Assembly (NCBI GenBank): GCA_900550445.1
Contig: URSF01000029.1
Span: 1-29,932, forward strand
Direction: 5' to 3'
From: an uncultured Rhodospirillaceae bacterium
Lineage (GTDB): Bacteria > Pseudomonadota > Alphaproteobacteria > CAAGCB01 > CAG-977
DNA length: 29,932 bases
Both the position numbers and the translations under genes were made by a program. Numbering within the stretch: position 1 is the stretch's first letter; each line of letters starts with the position of its first letter. The notes beneath the pieces were generated by a model, which did not search any database, was not told where the DNA came from, and saw only the letters and a list, made by a program, of their open reading frames with translations. This document shows positions 7,786 through 15,897 of this stretch, piece by piece.

Positions 7786-8725
7786 TTTCCAAAGCCGACA
7801 AATATTTTTCGGCTTCCAGCGCCGCGCGGCAGCCGCCTGCCGCCGCCGTAACCGCCTGCCGGAAAAATTTTTCCTGCACATCGCCGGCGGCAAAAACGCC
7901 GTCCAGAGAAGTATAGGGCGTGCCATGTTTTGTAACGATAAAGCCTGTTTCGTCTAATTCCAGCTGTCCGCGGAACAGTTCCGTATTCGGCGCGTAGCCG
8001 ATCGCTACAAATGAACCGTCGACGGCTAATTCCGATTTCTCACCCGTTTTGACATTTTTTAATAACAAACCGGTTAATCCGCCTTTATCTTTGTCACCGA
8101 TATAATCTTCAACAACCGTGTTCCAGATTGTTTTAATTTTCGGGTGCGCTTTTAATCTTTCCTGCATGACTTTTTCGGAACGCAGTTCGTCGCGCCGGTG
8201 AATCAGATAAACTTCAGAAGCCAGATTGGCCAGATATAGCGCTTCTTCCACCGCCGTATTTCCGCCGCCGATAACGGCGACTTTTTTATTTCTGTAAAAA
8301 AAGCCGTCGCAGGTCGCGCAGGCGGAAACGCCAAATCCCCGCAAAGGCTGTTCGTTGGGCAAATCCAGCCATTTAGCTGAAGCGCCCGTGGCAATAATCA
8401 AAGCGTCACAGGTATAAATGTCATCGGAATCCAAAGTAACCGTAAACGGTTTTTGGGACAAATCGACTTTGACAGCCGTTTCGTCAATTATAACGGCGCC
8501 CAGATTTTCCGCCTGCCGGCGCATATTGTCCATCAGTTCCATGCCGCTGATTTTTTCGGGAAAACCGGGAAAGTTTTCCACATCGCCCGTTTGCGTCAGC
8601 TGTCCGCCGGGCTGCATGCCGGAAATTAATACGGGAGTTATCAATGACCGGGCGGCATAAATAGCCGCAGTGTATCCGGCCGGGCCGGATCCCAGAATTA
8701 AAAGGGGAGTATGTTTTGTTGTCAT
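7781..8725 (-). CDS. trxB: Thioredoxin-disulfide reductase
   Basis: TrxB is a cytoplasmic flavoprotein that passes electrons from NADPH to thioredoxin. The 314-residue product has the N-terminal FAD-binding GSGPAGYTAAIYAAR, the central NADPH-binding GGGNTAVEEA, the redox-active CATC (about 137-140) within ACATCDGFFY, and the late FAD motif GVFAAGDV. The length is close to E. coli TrxB (321). The start is preceded by AAGGAAC. It is the last of three minus-strand genes, about 100 bases after the putative metallopeptidase. I see no strong minus-strand terminator downstream. Confidence 0.96.
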   Translation of the reverse strand: MTTKHTPLLILGSGPAGYTAAIYAARSLITPVLISGMQPGGQLTQTGDVENFPGFPEKISGMELMDNMRRQAENLGAVIIDETAVKVDLSQKPFTVTLDSDDIYTCDALIIATGASAKWLDLPNEQPLRGFGVSACATCDGFFYRNKKVAVIGGGNTAVEEALYLANLASEVYLIHRRDELRSEKVMQERLKAHPKIKTIWNTVVEDYIGDKDKGGLTGLLLKNVKTGEKSELAVDGSFVAIGYAPNTELFRGQLELDETGFIVTKHGTPYTSLDGVFAAGDVQEKFFRQAVTAAAGGCRAALEAEKYLSALEK

Positions 8726-8827
8726 TATCTGTTCCTTATTCGTTGATTTATTTTATTTTTAATCTGTTTCAGTCTGCCGGACAAGAGGCAATAAGTCCGG
8801 AATAAAAGCCGTAAATCGTTTTCCGGG

Positions 8828-9781
8828 TTATCTGCCGTTTTTTCTTCGCGCGACCGTTTGAAGCCGTACGGCACGGGCGGCTTTATAAGCTTCAATTTTT
8901 TCAAAAGCGTTCGGATACATCGGCGGCATATTAACCTGACCGTATAACATTGGGGAATCCTGATAAACGGGCAGAGATTCCACCGACGGTTCCGCAGAAA
9001 CACCGGCATTTTTGCATAAATTGACGTTAACGTTCAGCCAGTCTTTTGTCCTTTGGGAAATACCCGCCCGCTGCGGCGTTTTTAATTCTTCGGCGCTGCA
9101 TGTAAAGTACGGGGCATTATCAAAACGGCAAAGGCGGTCAATGCAGGATTCGGCTGTCACAGGCTTGTATTTCCCCGTTGTATTTTCAAAATTCGCGCCC
9201 ATGGCAACGGGAACGGCAATGACGCGACATTCATGCTTGAACAACCGATTTTCATTGCCGTACCAGGCTAAAGCCGCTTGAGTCAGCGCTTCGTTTTTGG
9301 AAATTTTCATTCCTTTTTCAAAAGCCGCCGTTTCCTTTTCATAATGCGGTACGGCCGCCTGCATCGGCGCGGGGTTGCCGCGTTCTTTCAATTCATGGCA
9401 GACCATCAGGGAAACGGCGACGGCGTCGGCTTCCATCAGCCGTTTTTCGATCAACTGGTCTTTTAACAAAACCGACGGCGTATAGTATGGTTCAGCGCCT
9501 TTGGCAATCTGTTCGACGTGGCGGGCTTCGTGCGCTAAGGACGATACCATTTTATCATAAGAACATTTGTCGGACAGAACGATCCGTTTGTCTTTGGCAT
9601 GGCAGTGCCCCATACCGTCAATATTTTCGACGCTTAAAGAATACCCCTGTGCGGCCGCCTGTTCCAGCAAAGCTTTTCCCGTCGGGCTGGCGGCGACGTC
9701 GTTAATTAAGTTCGTCAGCGTTTCATAATTGCCGCCGGTAATTTTTAGCTGTGGCGATATCTTCTGGTCATTAATCGGCAT
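8828..9781 (-). CDS. Putative zinc metallopeptidase (HEXXH; DUF6782-like)
   Basis: This 317-residue protein carries LAHEARHVEQ, an HEXXH zinc motif (H84, E85, H88). About 28 residues later EADAVAVS gives E117 as a plausible third zinc ligand, the arrangement of gluzincin-type peptidases. I associate it with the DUF6782 putative metallopeptidase family, from memory. No signal peptide or membrane segment is visible, so it appears cytoplasmic unless exported by another route. The C-terminal third is rich in proline and basic residues. The start is supported by CGGAAGAAAC. It lies 17 bases after the lipoprotein gene on the same strand, so the two are probably one operon, with trxB possibly included. 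Substrate unknown. Confidence 0.65.
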   Translation of the reverse strand: MPINDQKISPQLKITGGNYETLTNLINDVAASPTGKALLEQAAAQGYSLSVENIDGMGHCHAKDKRIVLSDKCSYDKMVSSLAHEARHVEQIAKGAEPYYTPSVLLKDQLIEKRLMEADAVAVSLMVCHELKERGNPAPMQAAVPHYEKETAAFEKGMKISKNEALTQAALAWYGNENRLFKHECRVIAVPVAMGANFENTTGKYKPVTAESCIDRLCRFDNAPYFTCSAEELKTPQRAGISQRTKDWLNVNVNLCKNAGVSAEPSVESLPVYQDSPMLYGQVNMPPMYPNAFEKIEAYKAARAVRLQTVARRKNGR

Positions 9782-9798
9782 ACTGTTTCTTCCGTTTG

Positions 9799-10251
9799 TT
9801 ATTGCCGGCTGAAAATGCGGTAAGCTTCTGCCGGATCATCAATATTTTGAACTTTCATTTCCATGGGGCACAGCCCTGTATTTGTTCGGTTGCGTATATT
9901 TTCAACGACTTTATCCGCACTGTATTTTATGCCGTGTTTTTCATAAACGGCAGCTGCCTGTTTGGCGATAACCGGCGTATATACTTCTTTAACGCCGCCG
10001 TAAACATGCAGCAGAGCCGAAGCTTTGCCGACAATGCGGTCGGCGACGAAAGCGTTTTTAAACGTGCCGTCGTTCAGGCGGATCAATAAAGGTTGCAGGC
10101 CGCGTTCATCGTAAAATGTCGTCTTTCCGTCCTTATAAACGATCAGAGTGTGTTCTTTTAACTGATTGCGCAGAACGGCCGTTTCCGGACGGGGGCAGGA
10201 AGCACAGGAAACAAGAAAAACCGTTATCAGGCATATAAGGCATTTTTTCAT
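9799..10251 (-). CDS. Small lipoprotein of unknown function
   Basis: A 150-residue precursor starts with a classic lipoprotein signal, MKKCLICLITVFLVSC, in which LVSC is the lipobox. The mature protein would start at that cysteine and sit in the inner or outer membrane. The rest is a small mixed domain with no motif I recognise. I chose the ATG at 10251 because AAAGG lies at the right distance. An upstream in-frame ATG at 10278 would add nine residues ahead of the signal peptide. The next gene, 17 bases away, is the putative metallopeptidase, so a joint role at the envelope is possible but not shown. Confidence 0.75.
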   Translation of the reverse strand: MKKCLICLITVFLVSCASCPRPETAVLRNQLKEHTLIVYKDGKTTFYDERGLQPLLIRLNDGTFKNAFVADRIVGKASALLHVYGGVKEVYTPVIAKQAAAVYEKHGIKYSADKVVENIRNRTNTGLCPMEMKVQNIDDPAEAYRIFSRQ

Positions 10252-10307
10252 AAGCGGACCTTTATTAAAATTTTTCATTACCGGGTTATGTTATCAATTT
10301 CCGACAT

Positions 10308-10340
10308 AAAAAAACAGCCTTTGTTATCAAAGGCTGTTTT
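10308..10340 (-). terminator. Rho-independent terminator of the hydrogenase operon
   Basis: A perfect 13-bp stem (10311-10323 with 10328-10340) with a 4-base loop is followed on the minus strand by an uninterrupted T run. It starts 9 bases beyond the stop of the catalytic subunit. The stem shares its AAAACAGCC outer half with the terminator at 22-51. Confidence 0.9.
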
Positions 10341-10348
10341 CTTTTTAT

Positions 10349-12331
10349 TTATCTTGCGGCTTTAATCGCTTCGACAACTTTGCCGGCTTCCGGTTCAACG
10401 GTTTTGCCTGCAACCGTGACCATCGGATCATCACCGGTGTGGCCGAATGTCACAACGACTTTCGTCTGCTGCTGCAATCCGTTTTCGCGGATTTTGGCAA
10501 ACACGTCACCCATCAGGTTTTCAACGCCTTTACGCATGTTTTCGCCCGACAGGTTTAACTCGACACGTACGGCGTCTTTGGCCGTTCTGTTCATGTCAAG
10601 TTCCAGATCCGTTTTCGGTCTGGCGACATAAGTCGTATGCAGGTTTTCATGCGCCGCATGTGTCGCGGGGCCGCCTTCAAAGTACTTTTCATAAACTTCG
10701 TAAACGGCCGTATTGTCCTGCGATTTACGCAAAGCGCACGTTTCGTCGGCCTTATACAGCCCCTGCGCGCGCAGCTTTTTCTTGACCAGACCTTCGCTGA
10801 CCGGCTGGCCGGCGCCGCCGACGCAGCCCATCGGGCAGGCCATGACTTCGATCAGATCGTATTTGCAGGTGCCGTCAATGACTTCCTGTGCGACTTTGCC
10901 CGCATTGGCCAATCCGTGAACGACCGCCAGTCTGAACGTTCTGCCGTTTAATTCGACTTCGGCTTCGCGGATTCCTTCTTCCCCGCGGACGTTCTTAAAT
11001 TCAATCGCGTCTTTGATTCCGCCGACCTTTTCCGCGGCAAAGCGCAGCACGGCTTCCATAACACCACCGGTCACGCCGAAAATAACGCCGGCGCCGGTGT
11101 ACATGCCCAGCGGCATATCCAGATCGACGTCGTCCATCTCAATCAGGTTAATCCCTGCGGATTTTAACATTTCCGCCAATTCTTGCGTCGTCAGAACGTG
11201 GTCGATTTCAGCTTTGCCGTCATGCATGAACTGTTCCCGACGGGCTTCAAATTTCTTGGCAGTGCAGGGCATGATCGAAATGGATACGATATCCTTGTTG
11301 TCTTTACCTGTCAGGCCGGGCATCGCTTTGCGTACAATCGCGCCGAACATGCCCTGCGGCGAACGGCAGGAACTGATGTTGTTCAACAAAGACGGATAAT
11401 ACGTTTCCGCATATTTGATCCATGCCGGACAGCACGAAGTAAACATCGGGAACGTGCCGCCGTTTTGCAGGCGATTCACAAATTCGGTGGCTTCCTCAAC
11501 AATCGTCATATCCGCGGTAAAGTTCGTGTCATAAACGTAATCGACGCCGATTTTCTTTAAAGCCGCAACAATTTTCTTGGTCGAATCGATTCCGGGCGGC
11601 AGGCCGAATTCTTCGGCAATGGCGACGCGGACGGCCGGAGCCATCTGAACGACCGTTATCTTTTCGGGATTGTTGATGTCTTTTATCGTATCGTCAATTT
11701 CGGATCTGATCTGCAAAGCGCCCGTCGGACAGACCGCCGCGCACTGGCCGCAGTTGACGCATTCTGTTTTTGCCATGTCTTTGCCGAAAGCGGTAATGAC
11801 AACGCTGTTGGAACCGCGGTTGGCAAAGTTGACGGCACCGACGCCCTGGACTTCCGCGCACATGCGCACGCAGTTGCCGCACAAAATGCACTTTGCGGGA
11901 TCCCGGATCAAAGAATAAGAACTGTCGTCAACCGGCAGATCTTTGACCGAATGTTTGTAACGGATTTCCTTCACGCCGACTTTACGCGCGATTTCCTGCA
12001 GCTTGCAGTGCGTGCTTTTGCCGCATTTCAGGCAGTCCTGCGGGTGAGAAGCCAGCAGCAGTTCCATCGTCATACGGCGCAGCCTGCGGATTTCGTCGGT
12101 GTTCGTTTTAATTTTCAAGCCTGCTTCCGGCGGCGTGGAACACGACGACAGAATACCGCGGCCTTCGATTTCGACCAGACACAAACGGCAGGCGCCGTAA
12201 ATGCTCAGTTCCGGCTGATAGCAAAACGTCGGGATATCGATCCCCGCTTTACGGCACAGCTCTAAAATATTGCGTTCATTTTTAATTTCGACTTCTTTGC
12301 CGTCAATGAACAAAGTTTTCTTTTCAGTCAT
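10349..12331 (-). CDS. hndD: NAD(P)-linked [FeFe]-hydrogenase catalytic subunit (HndD/HydA type)
   Basis: This 660-residue catalytic subunit interconverts H2 with protons and electrons. In order it has a 2Fe-2S domain (C37, C48, C51, C64), a His-Cys3 4Fe-4S site (H96, C100, C103, C109), two 4Fe-4S motifs (CILCGNCVRMC at 148-158 and CVNCGQCAAVCP at 191-202), and the H-cluster domain. The H-cluster motifs are TSCCPAW (298-304), MPCTAKKFE (354-362) and MACPMGCVGGAGQP (497-510). All cluster ligands and the proton-relay cysteine C300 are present. The usual protein ends near HENLHTTY (about 568). Here roughly 90 extra residues follow, without cysteine. It is last in a three-gene operon, with AAAGGTGAAG before its start. 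The maturation genes hydEFG are not in the window. Confidence 0.95.
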   Translation of the reverse strand: MTEKKTLFIDGKEVEIKNERNILELCRKAGIDIPTFCYQPELSIYGACRLCLVEIEGRGILSSCSTPPEAGLKIKTNTDEIRRLRRMTMELLLASHPQDCLKCGKSTHCKLQEIARKVGVKEIRYKHSVKDLPVDDSSYSLIRDPAKCILCGNCVRMCAEVQGVGAVNFANRGSNSVVITAFGKDMAKTECVNCGQCAAVCPTGALQIRSEIDDTIKDINNPEKITVVQMAPAVRVAIAEEFGLPPGIDSTKKIVAALKKIGVDYVYDTNFTADMTIVEEATEFVNRLQNGGTFPMFTSCCPAWIKYAETYYPSLLNNISSCRSPQGMFGAIVRKAMPGLTGKDNKDIVSISIMPCTAKKFEARREQFMHDGKAEIDHVLTTQELAEMLKSAGINLIEMDDVDLDMPLGMYTGAGVIFGVTGGVMEAVLRFAAEKVGGIKDAIEFKNVRGEEGIREAEVELNGRTFRLAVVHGLANAGKVAQEVIDGTCKYDLIEVMACPMGCVGGAGQPVSEGLVKKKLRAQGLYKADETCALRKSQDNTAVYEVYEKYFEGGPATHAAHENLHTTYVARPKTDLELDMNRTAKDAVRVELNLSGENMRKGVENLMGDVFAKIRENGLQQQTKVVVTFGHTGDDPMVTVAGKTVEPEAGKVVEAIKAAR

Positions 12332-12348
12332 AAAGCTTCACCTTTCAC

Positions 12349-14250
12349 TTAAGCACGGGGAGCGATGCCTTTAACGGCACCGAACTTGCACGCTGCGGCA
12401 CAGGCGCCGCATTTGATACATTTCGTCGGGTCAATGGAGTGCGGTTGTTTAACCGTTCCCGTAATGGCGCCGACGGGGCATTTGCGCGCGCAGGCCGTAC
12501 AGCCGCGGCACAAAATCGGATCAATTTCCGGTTTGGCCAAAGCTTTGCACTGACCGGTCGGACAGGTTTTGTCGCGAACGTGCGCCAGATATTCGTCACG
12601 GAAGTAACGCAGCGTTGACAATACCGGATTGGGCGCCGTTTTGCCCAGACCGCACAAGGACGCTTTTTGAACGGTTTTTGCCGTTTCTTCCAGCAGATCC
12701 AGCGTTTCTTCGGTCGCGCGGCCGGCCATGATGTCGTCCAGCAAAGCCAGCATTTGCTTTGTGCCTTCGCGGCACGGCGTGCATTTGCCGCAGGATTCGT
12801 TTTGCGTAAACTGCATAAAGAACCGAGCGACGCTGACCATACAGGTATTTTTGTTCATGACGACCAGACCGCCGGAACCGACCATGGCGCCAGCCGAGCG
12901 CAGCGAATCGAAGTCAATCGGCAGATCCAGATGTTCGGCAGTCAAGCAGCCGCCGGACGGACCGCCGATCTGCACGGCCTTAAAACTGTCGTTGTCGACT
13001 TCGCCTTTGGCGTTTAAAACGCCGCCGCCGATGTCAAAAATGATTTCGCGCAGAGTTGTTCCGAACGGAACTTCGATCAATCCGGTGTTGGCGACGTGGC
13101 CGGTAACGGCGAACGTTTTCGTGCCGGGCGATTTTTCCGTACCGACGGAACGATAGTTCCCGGCGCCTTTCAGGATAATCATCGGAACGCTGGCCAGCGT
13201 TTCAACGTTGTTGATAACCGTCGGCTTGCCCCATAATCCCGATTGGGCGGGGAAAGGTGGTTTCGGGCGCGGCATGCCGCGTTTTCCTTCGATGGAGGCC
13301 ATTAAAGCCGTTTCTTCGCCGCAGACAAAAGCGCCCGCGCCTTCCATGACATGCAGGGTAAAGTTTTTGCCCGATCCGAAAATATTATTGCCCAGAATAC
13401 CCAGTTTTTCTGCGTCTTCGATCGCTTTGCGCATACGCTTGACCGCCAGAGGATATTCGGCGCGCACATAAATGTAACCTTCGTCGGCGCCGATCGCGCG
13501 AGCGGCAATCATCATGCCTTCGATAACGGAATGCGGATTGCCTTCCATAACGGAACGATCCATAAAAGCGCCCGGATCGCCTTCGTCGGCGTTGCAGATG
13601 ACGTATTTCTTATCGCCCTGCACCTTGCGGGTTAAATCCCATTTCAAACCGGTCGGAAATCCGCCGCCGCCGCGTCCGCGCAGGCCGGAATCCAGAATTT
13701 CTTTGCAGACCGTTTCGTCCGTCATTTCCGTATACGCTTTTTGCGCGGCTTTGTATCCTTCATGATAAATGTATTCACGGATATCTTCCGGATCGACGTG
13801 GCCGCAGGCTTTCAGGACGGTACGGCGCTGGCGCGTATAAAACGGAATGTCGTTCGTGCCGCGGCAGTGCGACCCGTCCGTCGGGCTTTTGTACACCAAA
13901 CGATCGATCAATTCATTGTTTTTTAATGTCTTTTCGACGATTTCGGCCGCGTCTGCCGCATGAGCGCGGCAATACAGAATACCGTCGGGTTCAATGGACA
14001 GCAAAGGCCCCATCTGGCAAAACCCCTGACAACCGCTTTTGGACAGGTGGGATTTTTTGGCATGATCTTCGGTTTTTAATTCAACGGCGACATTAATGCC
14101 GGCTTTTTCAATTTCCTTTAACAACGCGTCGTATAATTTCAGGGAACCGTTGGCAATACAGCCCGTTCCGGCGCAGATAACCATGCGGCGGGTAACGGTG
14201 TCGTGCATCGCTTTGTAATCGGAAGCAATTTTTTCTAAATTTTCAGTCAT
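12349..14250 (-). CDS. hndC: NuoF-like NAD(P)H-binding hydrogenase subunit (HndC/HydB type)
   Basis: This 633-residue diaphorase subunit passes electrons between NAD(P)H and the hydrogenase through FMN and iron-sulfur clusters. The N-terminal ~120 residues form a thioredoxin-like 2Fe-2S domain (CAGTGC, then CQGFC), the part that is separate HndB in Desulfovibrio. The NuoF core follows with GRGGGGFPTGLKW (NADH/FMN site) and NADEGDPGAFMDRS. Next comes the 4Fe-4S motif ESCGKCTPCREGT. The C-terminus adds two ferredoxin-type motifs, CRGCTACARKCP and CIKCGACAAACK. Its start overlaps the stop of the NuoE-like gene by one base (TGATG), indicating translational coupling. Such trimeric enzymes can be electron-bifurcating or simply NADH-dependent, and sequence alone does not decide here. 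Confidence 0.95.
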   Translation of the reverse strand: MTENLEKIASDYKAMHDTVTRRMVICAGTGCIANGSLKLYDALLKEIEKAGINVAVELKTEDHAKKSHLSKSGCQGFCQMGPLLSIEPDGILYCRAHAADAAEIVEKTLKNNELIDRLVYKSPTDGSHCRGTNDIPFYTRQRRTVLKACGHVDPEDIREYIYHEGYKAAQKAYTEMTDETVCKEILDSGLRGRGGGGFPTGLKWDLTRKVQGDKKYVICNADEGDPGAFMDRSVMEGNPHSVIEGMMIAARAIGADEGYIYVRAEYPLAVKRMRKAIEDAEKLGILGNNIFGSGKNFTLHVMEGAGAFVCGEETALMASIEGKRGMPRPKPPFPAQSGLWGKPTVINNVETLASVPMIILKGAGNYRSVGTEKSPGTKTFAVTGHVANTGLIEVPFGTTLREIIFDIGGGVLNAKGEVDNDSFKAVQIGGPSGGCLTAEHLDLPIDFDSLRSAGAMVGSGGLVVMNKNTCMVSVARFFMQFTQNESCGKCTPCREGTKQMLALLDDIMAGRATEETLDLLEETAKTVQKASLCGLGKTAPNPVLSTLRYFRDEYLAHVRDKTCPTGQCKALAKPEIDPILCRGCTACARKCPVGAITGTVKQPHSIDPTKCIKCGACAAACKFGAVKGIAPRA

Positions 14251-14756
14251 CAGGAATTCTCCGCCTGCAAAATATCGTCAACCATTTTTACCGCTTTGTC
14301 CGGAGTCATTTGTCCGTGGACGTCTTCGTTGACAACGACGACGGGCGCCAGACCGCAGGCCCCCAGGCATGAAACGGTTTCGATCGTAAACATCATATCG
14401 TCCGTCGTCGGCTTTTCGGCCGTCAGGCCCAGCTTTTCGCGCAGAGCATGCAGAATCGGTTCCGAACCGCGGACGTGGCAGGCCGTTCCGTCGCACAGAC
14501 GGATCAGATAACGCCCTTTGGGTTCCAAGGAAAAATGGGCGTAAAATGTCGCGACGCCGTAAACGCGGCCGGCCGGAATGCCCAGCGCCTGCGCGACGTA
14601 ATTCATGATTTCTTTGGGCAGGTAGCGGTAAACTTCCTGTACTTCCTGCAAAATGGGGATCAGTCGGGAACTCCGGCGGCCGTTTTTATCCAGAATTTCC
14701 TTGACCTTTTCTATCTTATCAAAGGCAGATACTTCATGCCCTGTCGTTTCACTCAT
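14250..14756 (-). CDS. hndA: NuoE-like 2Fe-2S hydrogenase subunit (HndA/HydC type)
   Basis: This 168-residue homologue of complex I NuoE is the smallest hydrogenase subunit and carries one 2Fe-2S cluster. The four ligands are seen in CDGTACHVRG and SCLGACGLAP. The helical N-terminal half, with RRSSRLIPILQEVQ and IPAGRVYGVATFY, is typical of the family. It is the first gene of the operon, with TTGGAGAAAAC before the start. Length is normal. The upstream 220 bases are shared with divergent mipZ. Confidence 0.95.
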   Translation of the reverse strand: MSETTGHEVSAFDKIEKVKEILDKNGRRSSRLIPILQEVQEVYRYLPKEIMNYVAQALGIPAGRVYGVATFYAHFSLEPKGRYLIRLCDGTACHVRGSEPILHALREKLGLTAEKPTTDDMMFTIETVSCLGACGLAPVVVVNEDVHGQMTPDKAVKMVDDILQAENS

Positions 14757-14827
14757 CTAGTTTTCTCCAAGAATGTATGACGGATAGCCGGTCGATTGTT
14801 TTCTCTTTCGGCTGTGGGTATTTTACA

Positions 14828-14856
14828 GTTTTAAACGTTCGGCGAGGTAAAAGCAA
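14828..14856 (-). promoter_or_regulatory. Possible promoter of the hydrogenase operon
   Basis: On the minus strand TTGCTT (14851-14856) and TAAAAC (14828-14833) are separated by 17 bases, about 70 bases upstream of the first operon gene. The match is moderate. I see no clear FNR-type palindrome nearby. Confidence 0.35.
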
Positions 14857-14976
14857 GAAATAATCGTGAAAAAAATAACAAATAAGTCGTGATTTTTTAC
14901 CCGATTTTAAAAGCCTTGAAATTTGTTTTTGCGGCGGGTAGGATTCCCGTCGAAAATCTTTTGAAAAGAAGGCAAT

Positions 14977-15789
14977 ATGGCAAGGGGAAAAATCATCGTC
15001 ATCGGAAACGAAAAGGGCGGCACCGGCAAATCAACGCTGGCAATGCATTTGATCGTATGGTTTCTGTGCCAAAAAAAGCTGGTGGCGTCAATAGATCTGG
15101 ACGGACGGCAGGGCACGCTGACGCATTATATTCAAAACCGGTCTGCCTATGCCGCCGCCCGCGGTATCGGGCTGGGACTGCCCGAACACTTAACCGTAAC
15201 CGTGCGGGAAAACCCGACTGAAGAAGAACGCGGCGAAGACGAACAGGCTTTTGTCCGCCGGCTTGAACAGCTGCAAAACGAAAATGATTTCGTCATTATT
15301 GATACGGCCGGTTCGGACAGTTATCTGTTCCGTCTGGCGCATACGGCGGCGGATATTTTGATTACGCCGTTAAACGACAGTCTGATCGATCTGGACGTTT
15401 TGGCAAAAGTCGAACCGGAAACGCTGACGATTAAATCGCCCGGCCATTACGCGCAGACCGTCTGGCAGGCCAGACAGAAACGCGCGGCGCAGAAAAAGCC
15501 GCAGACGCGATGGTTCGTTTTGCGCAACCGTGTCATGCATGTGTCGACGCGCAATGAAAAATTAATTTGGAAATTGCTGGAAGCTTTGGGAAAACGCGTT
15601 AATTTCACGCCCCTGCCCGGTCTGGGCGAGAGGATTATTTTCCGCGAACTGTTTTTAAAAGGCCTGACTCTGCTGGACGTCGGCACGGGCAGATCGGACG
15701 TAGCTTTGTCCATGCCTCATGTGGCGGCCAGACAGGAGCTGCGCTCTATTTTGCAGGCGATCGGCGAAGACGCTCTGCCCGAAAGCTGA
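14977..15789 (+). CDS. mipZ: Division-site positioning ATPase MipZ
   Basis: MipZ is a ParA/MinD-family ATPase that forms gradients from ParB at the cell poles and blocks FtsZ assembly away from midcell. It is characteristic of alphaproteobacteria. The 270-residue protein has the deviant Walker A NEKGGTGKST (11-20, signature lysine K13), IDLDGRQGT, and the Walker B-like FVIIDTAGSD. It also has MipZ-specific stretches TPLNDSLIDLDVL, TVWQARQKRA, ERIIFRELFLKGLTLLDV and AARQELRSI, which I recognise from the Caulobacter protein. AAGAAGGC precedes the start. It stands alone, divergent from the hydrogenase operon and followed by pgm. An ordinary plasmid ParA is unlikely. Confidence 0.93.
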   Translation: MARGKIIVIGNEKGGTGKSTLAMHLIVWFLCQKKLVASIDLDGRQGTLTHYIQNRSAYAAARGIGLGLPEHLTVTVRENPTEEERGEDEQAFVRRLEQLQNENDFVIIDTAGSDSYLFRLAHTAADILITPLNDSLIDLDVLAKVEPETLTIKSPGHYAQTVWQARQKRAAQKKPQTRWFVLRNRVMHVSTRNEKLIWKLLEALGKRVNFTPLPGLGERIIFRELFLKGLTLLDVGTGRSDVALSMPHVAARQELRSILQAIGEDALPES

Positions 15790-15828
15790 TTTGAAACCCG
15801 CATAAAACAAGAATAAAACAAGCTTGTC

Positions 15829-15856
15829 TTGACAGATGCCTTTTGATCCGTAATTC
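15829..15856 (+). promoter_or_regulatory. Possible promoter for the phosphohexomutase pair
   Basis: A consensus TTGACA (15829-15834) is followed after 16 bases by TAATTC (15851-15856), about 40 bases before the pgm start codon. The -10 box is weak but the -35 box is perfect. Confidence 0.45.
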
Positions 15857-15897
15857 TGTTAAGAAATCTTTGTTTTTTTATTTGTCAGGGGGACAGA

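Noticed and set aside
8725..9009. Minus-strand frame of 94 codons between trxB and the metallopeptidase gene
   Set aside because: Most of it overlaps the metallopeptidase gene out of frame, and the product is basic and featureless.
14977..15789. Considered as a plasmid-type ParA partition gene
   Set aside because: MipZ-specific segments are present and there is no adjacent parB or centromere-like repeat array.
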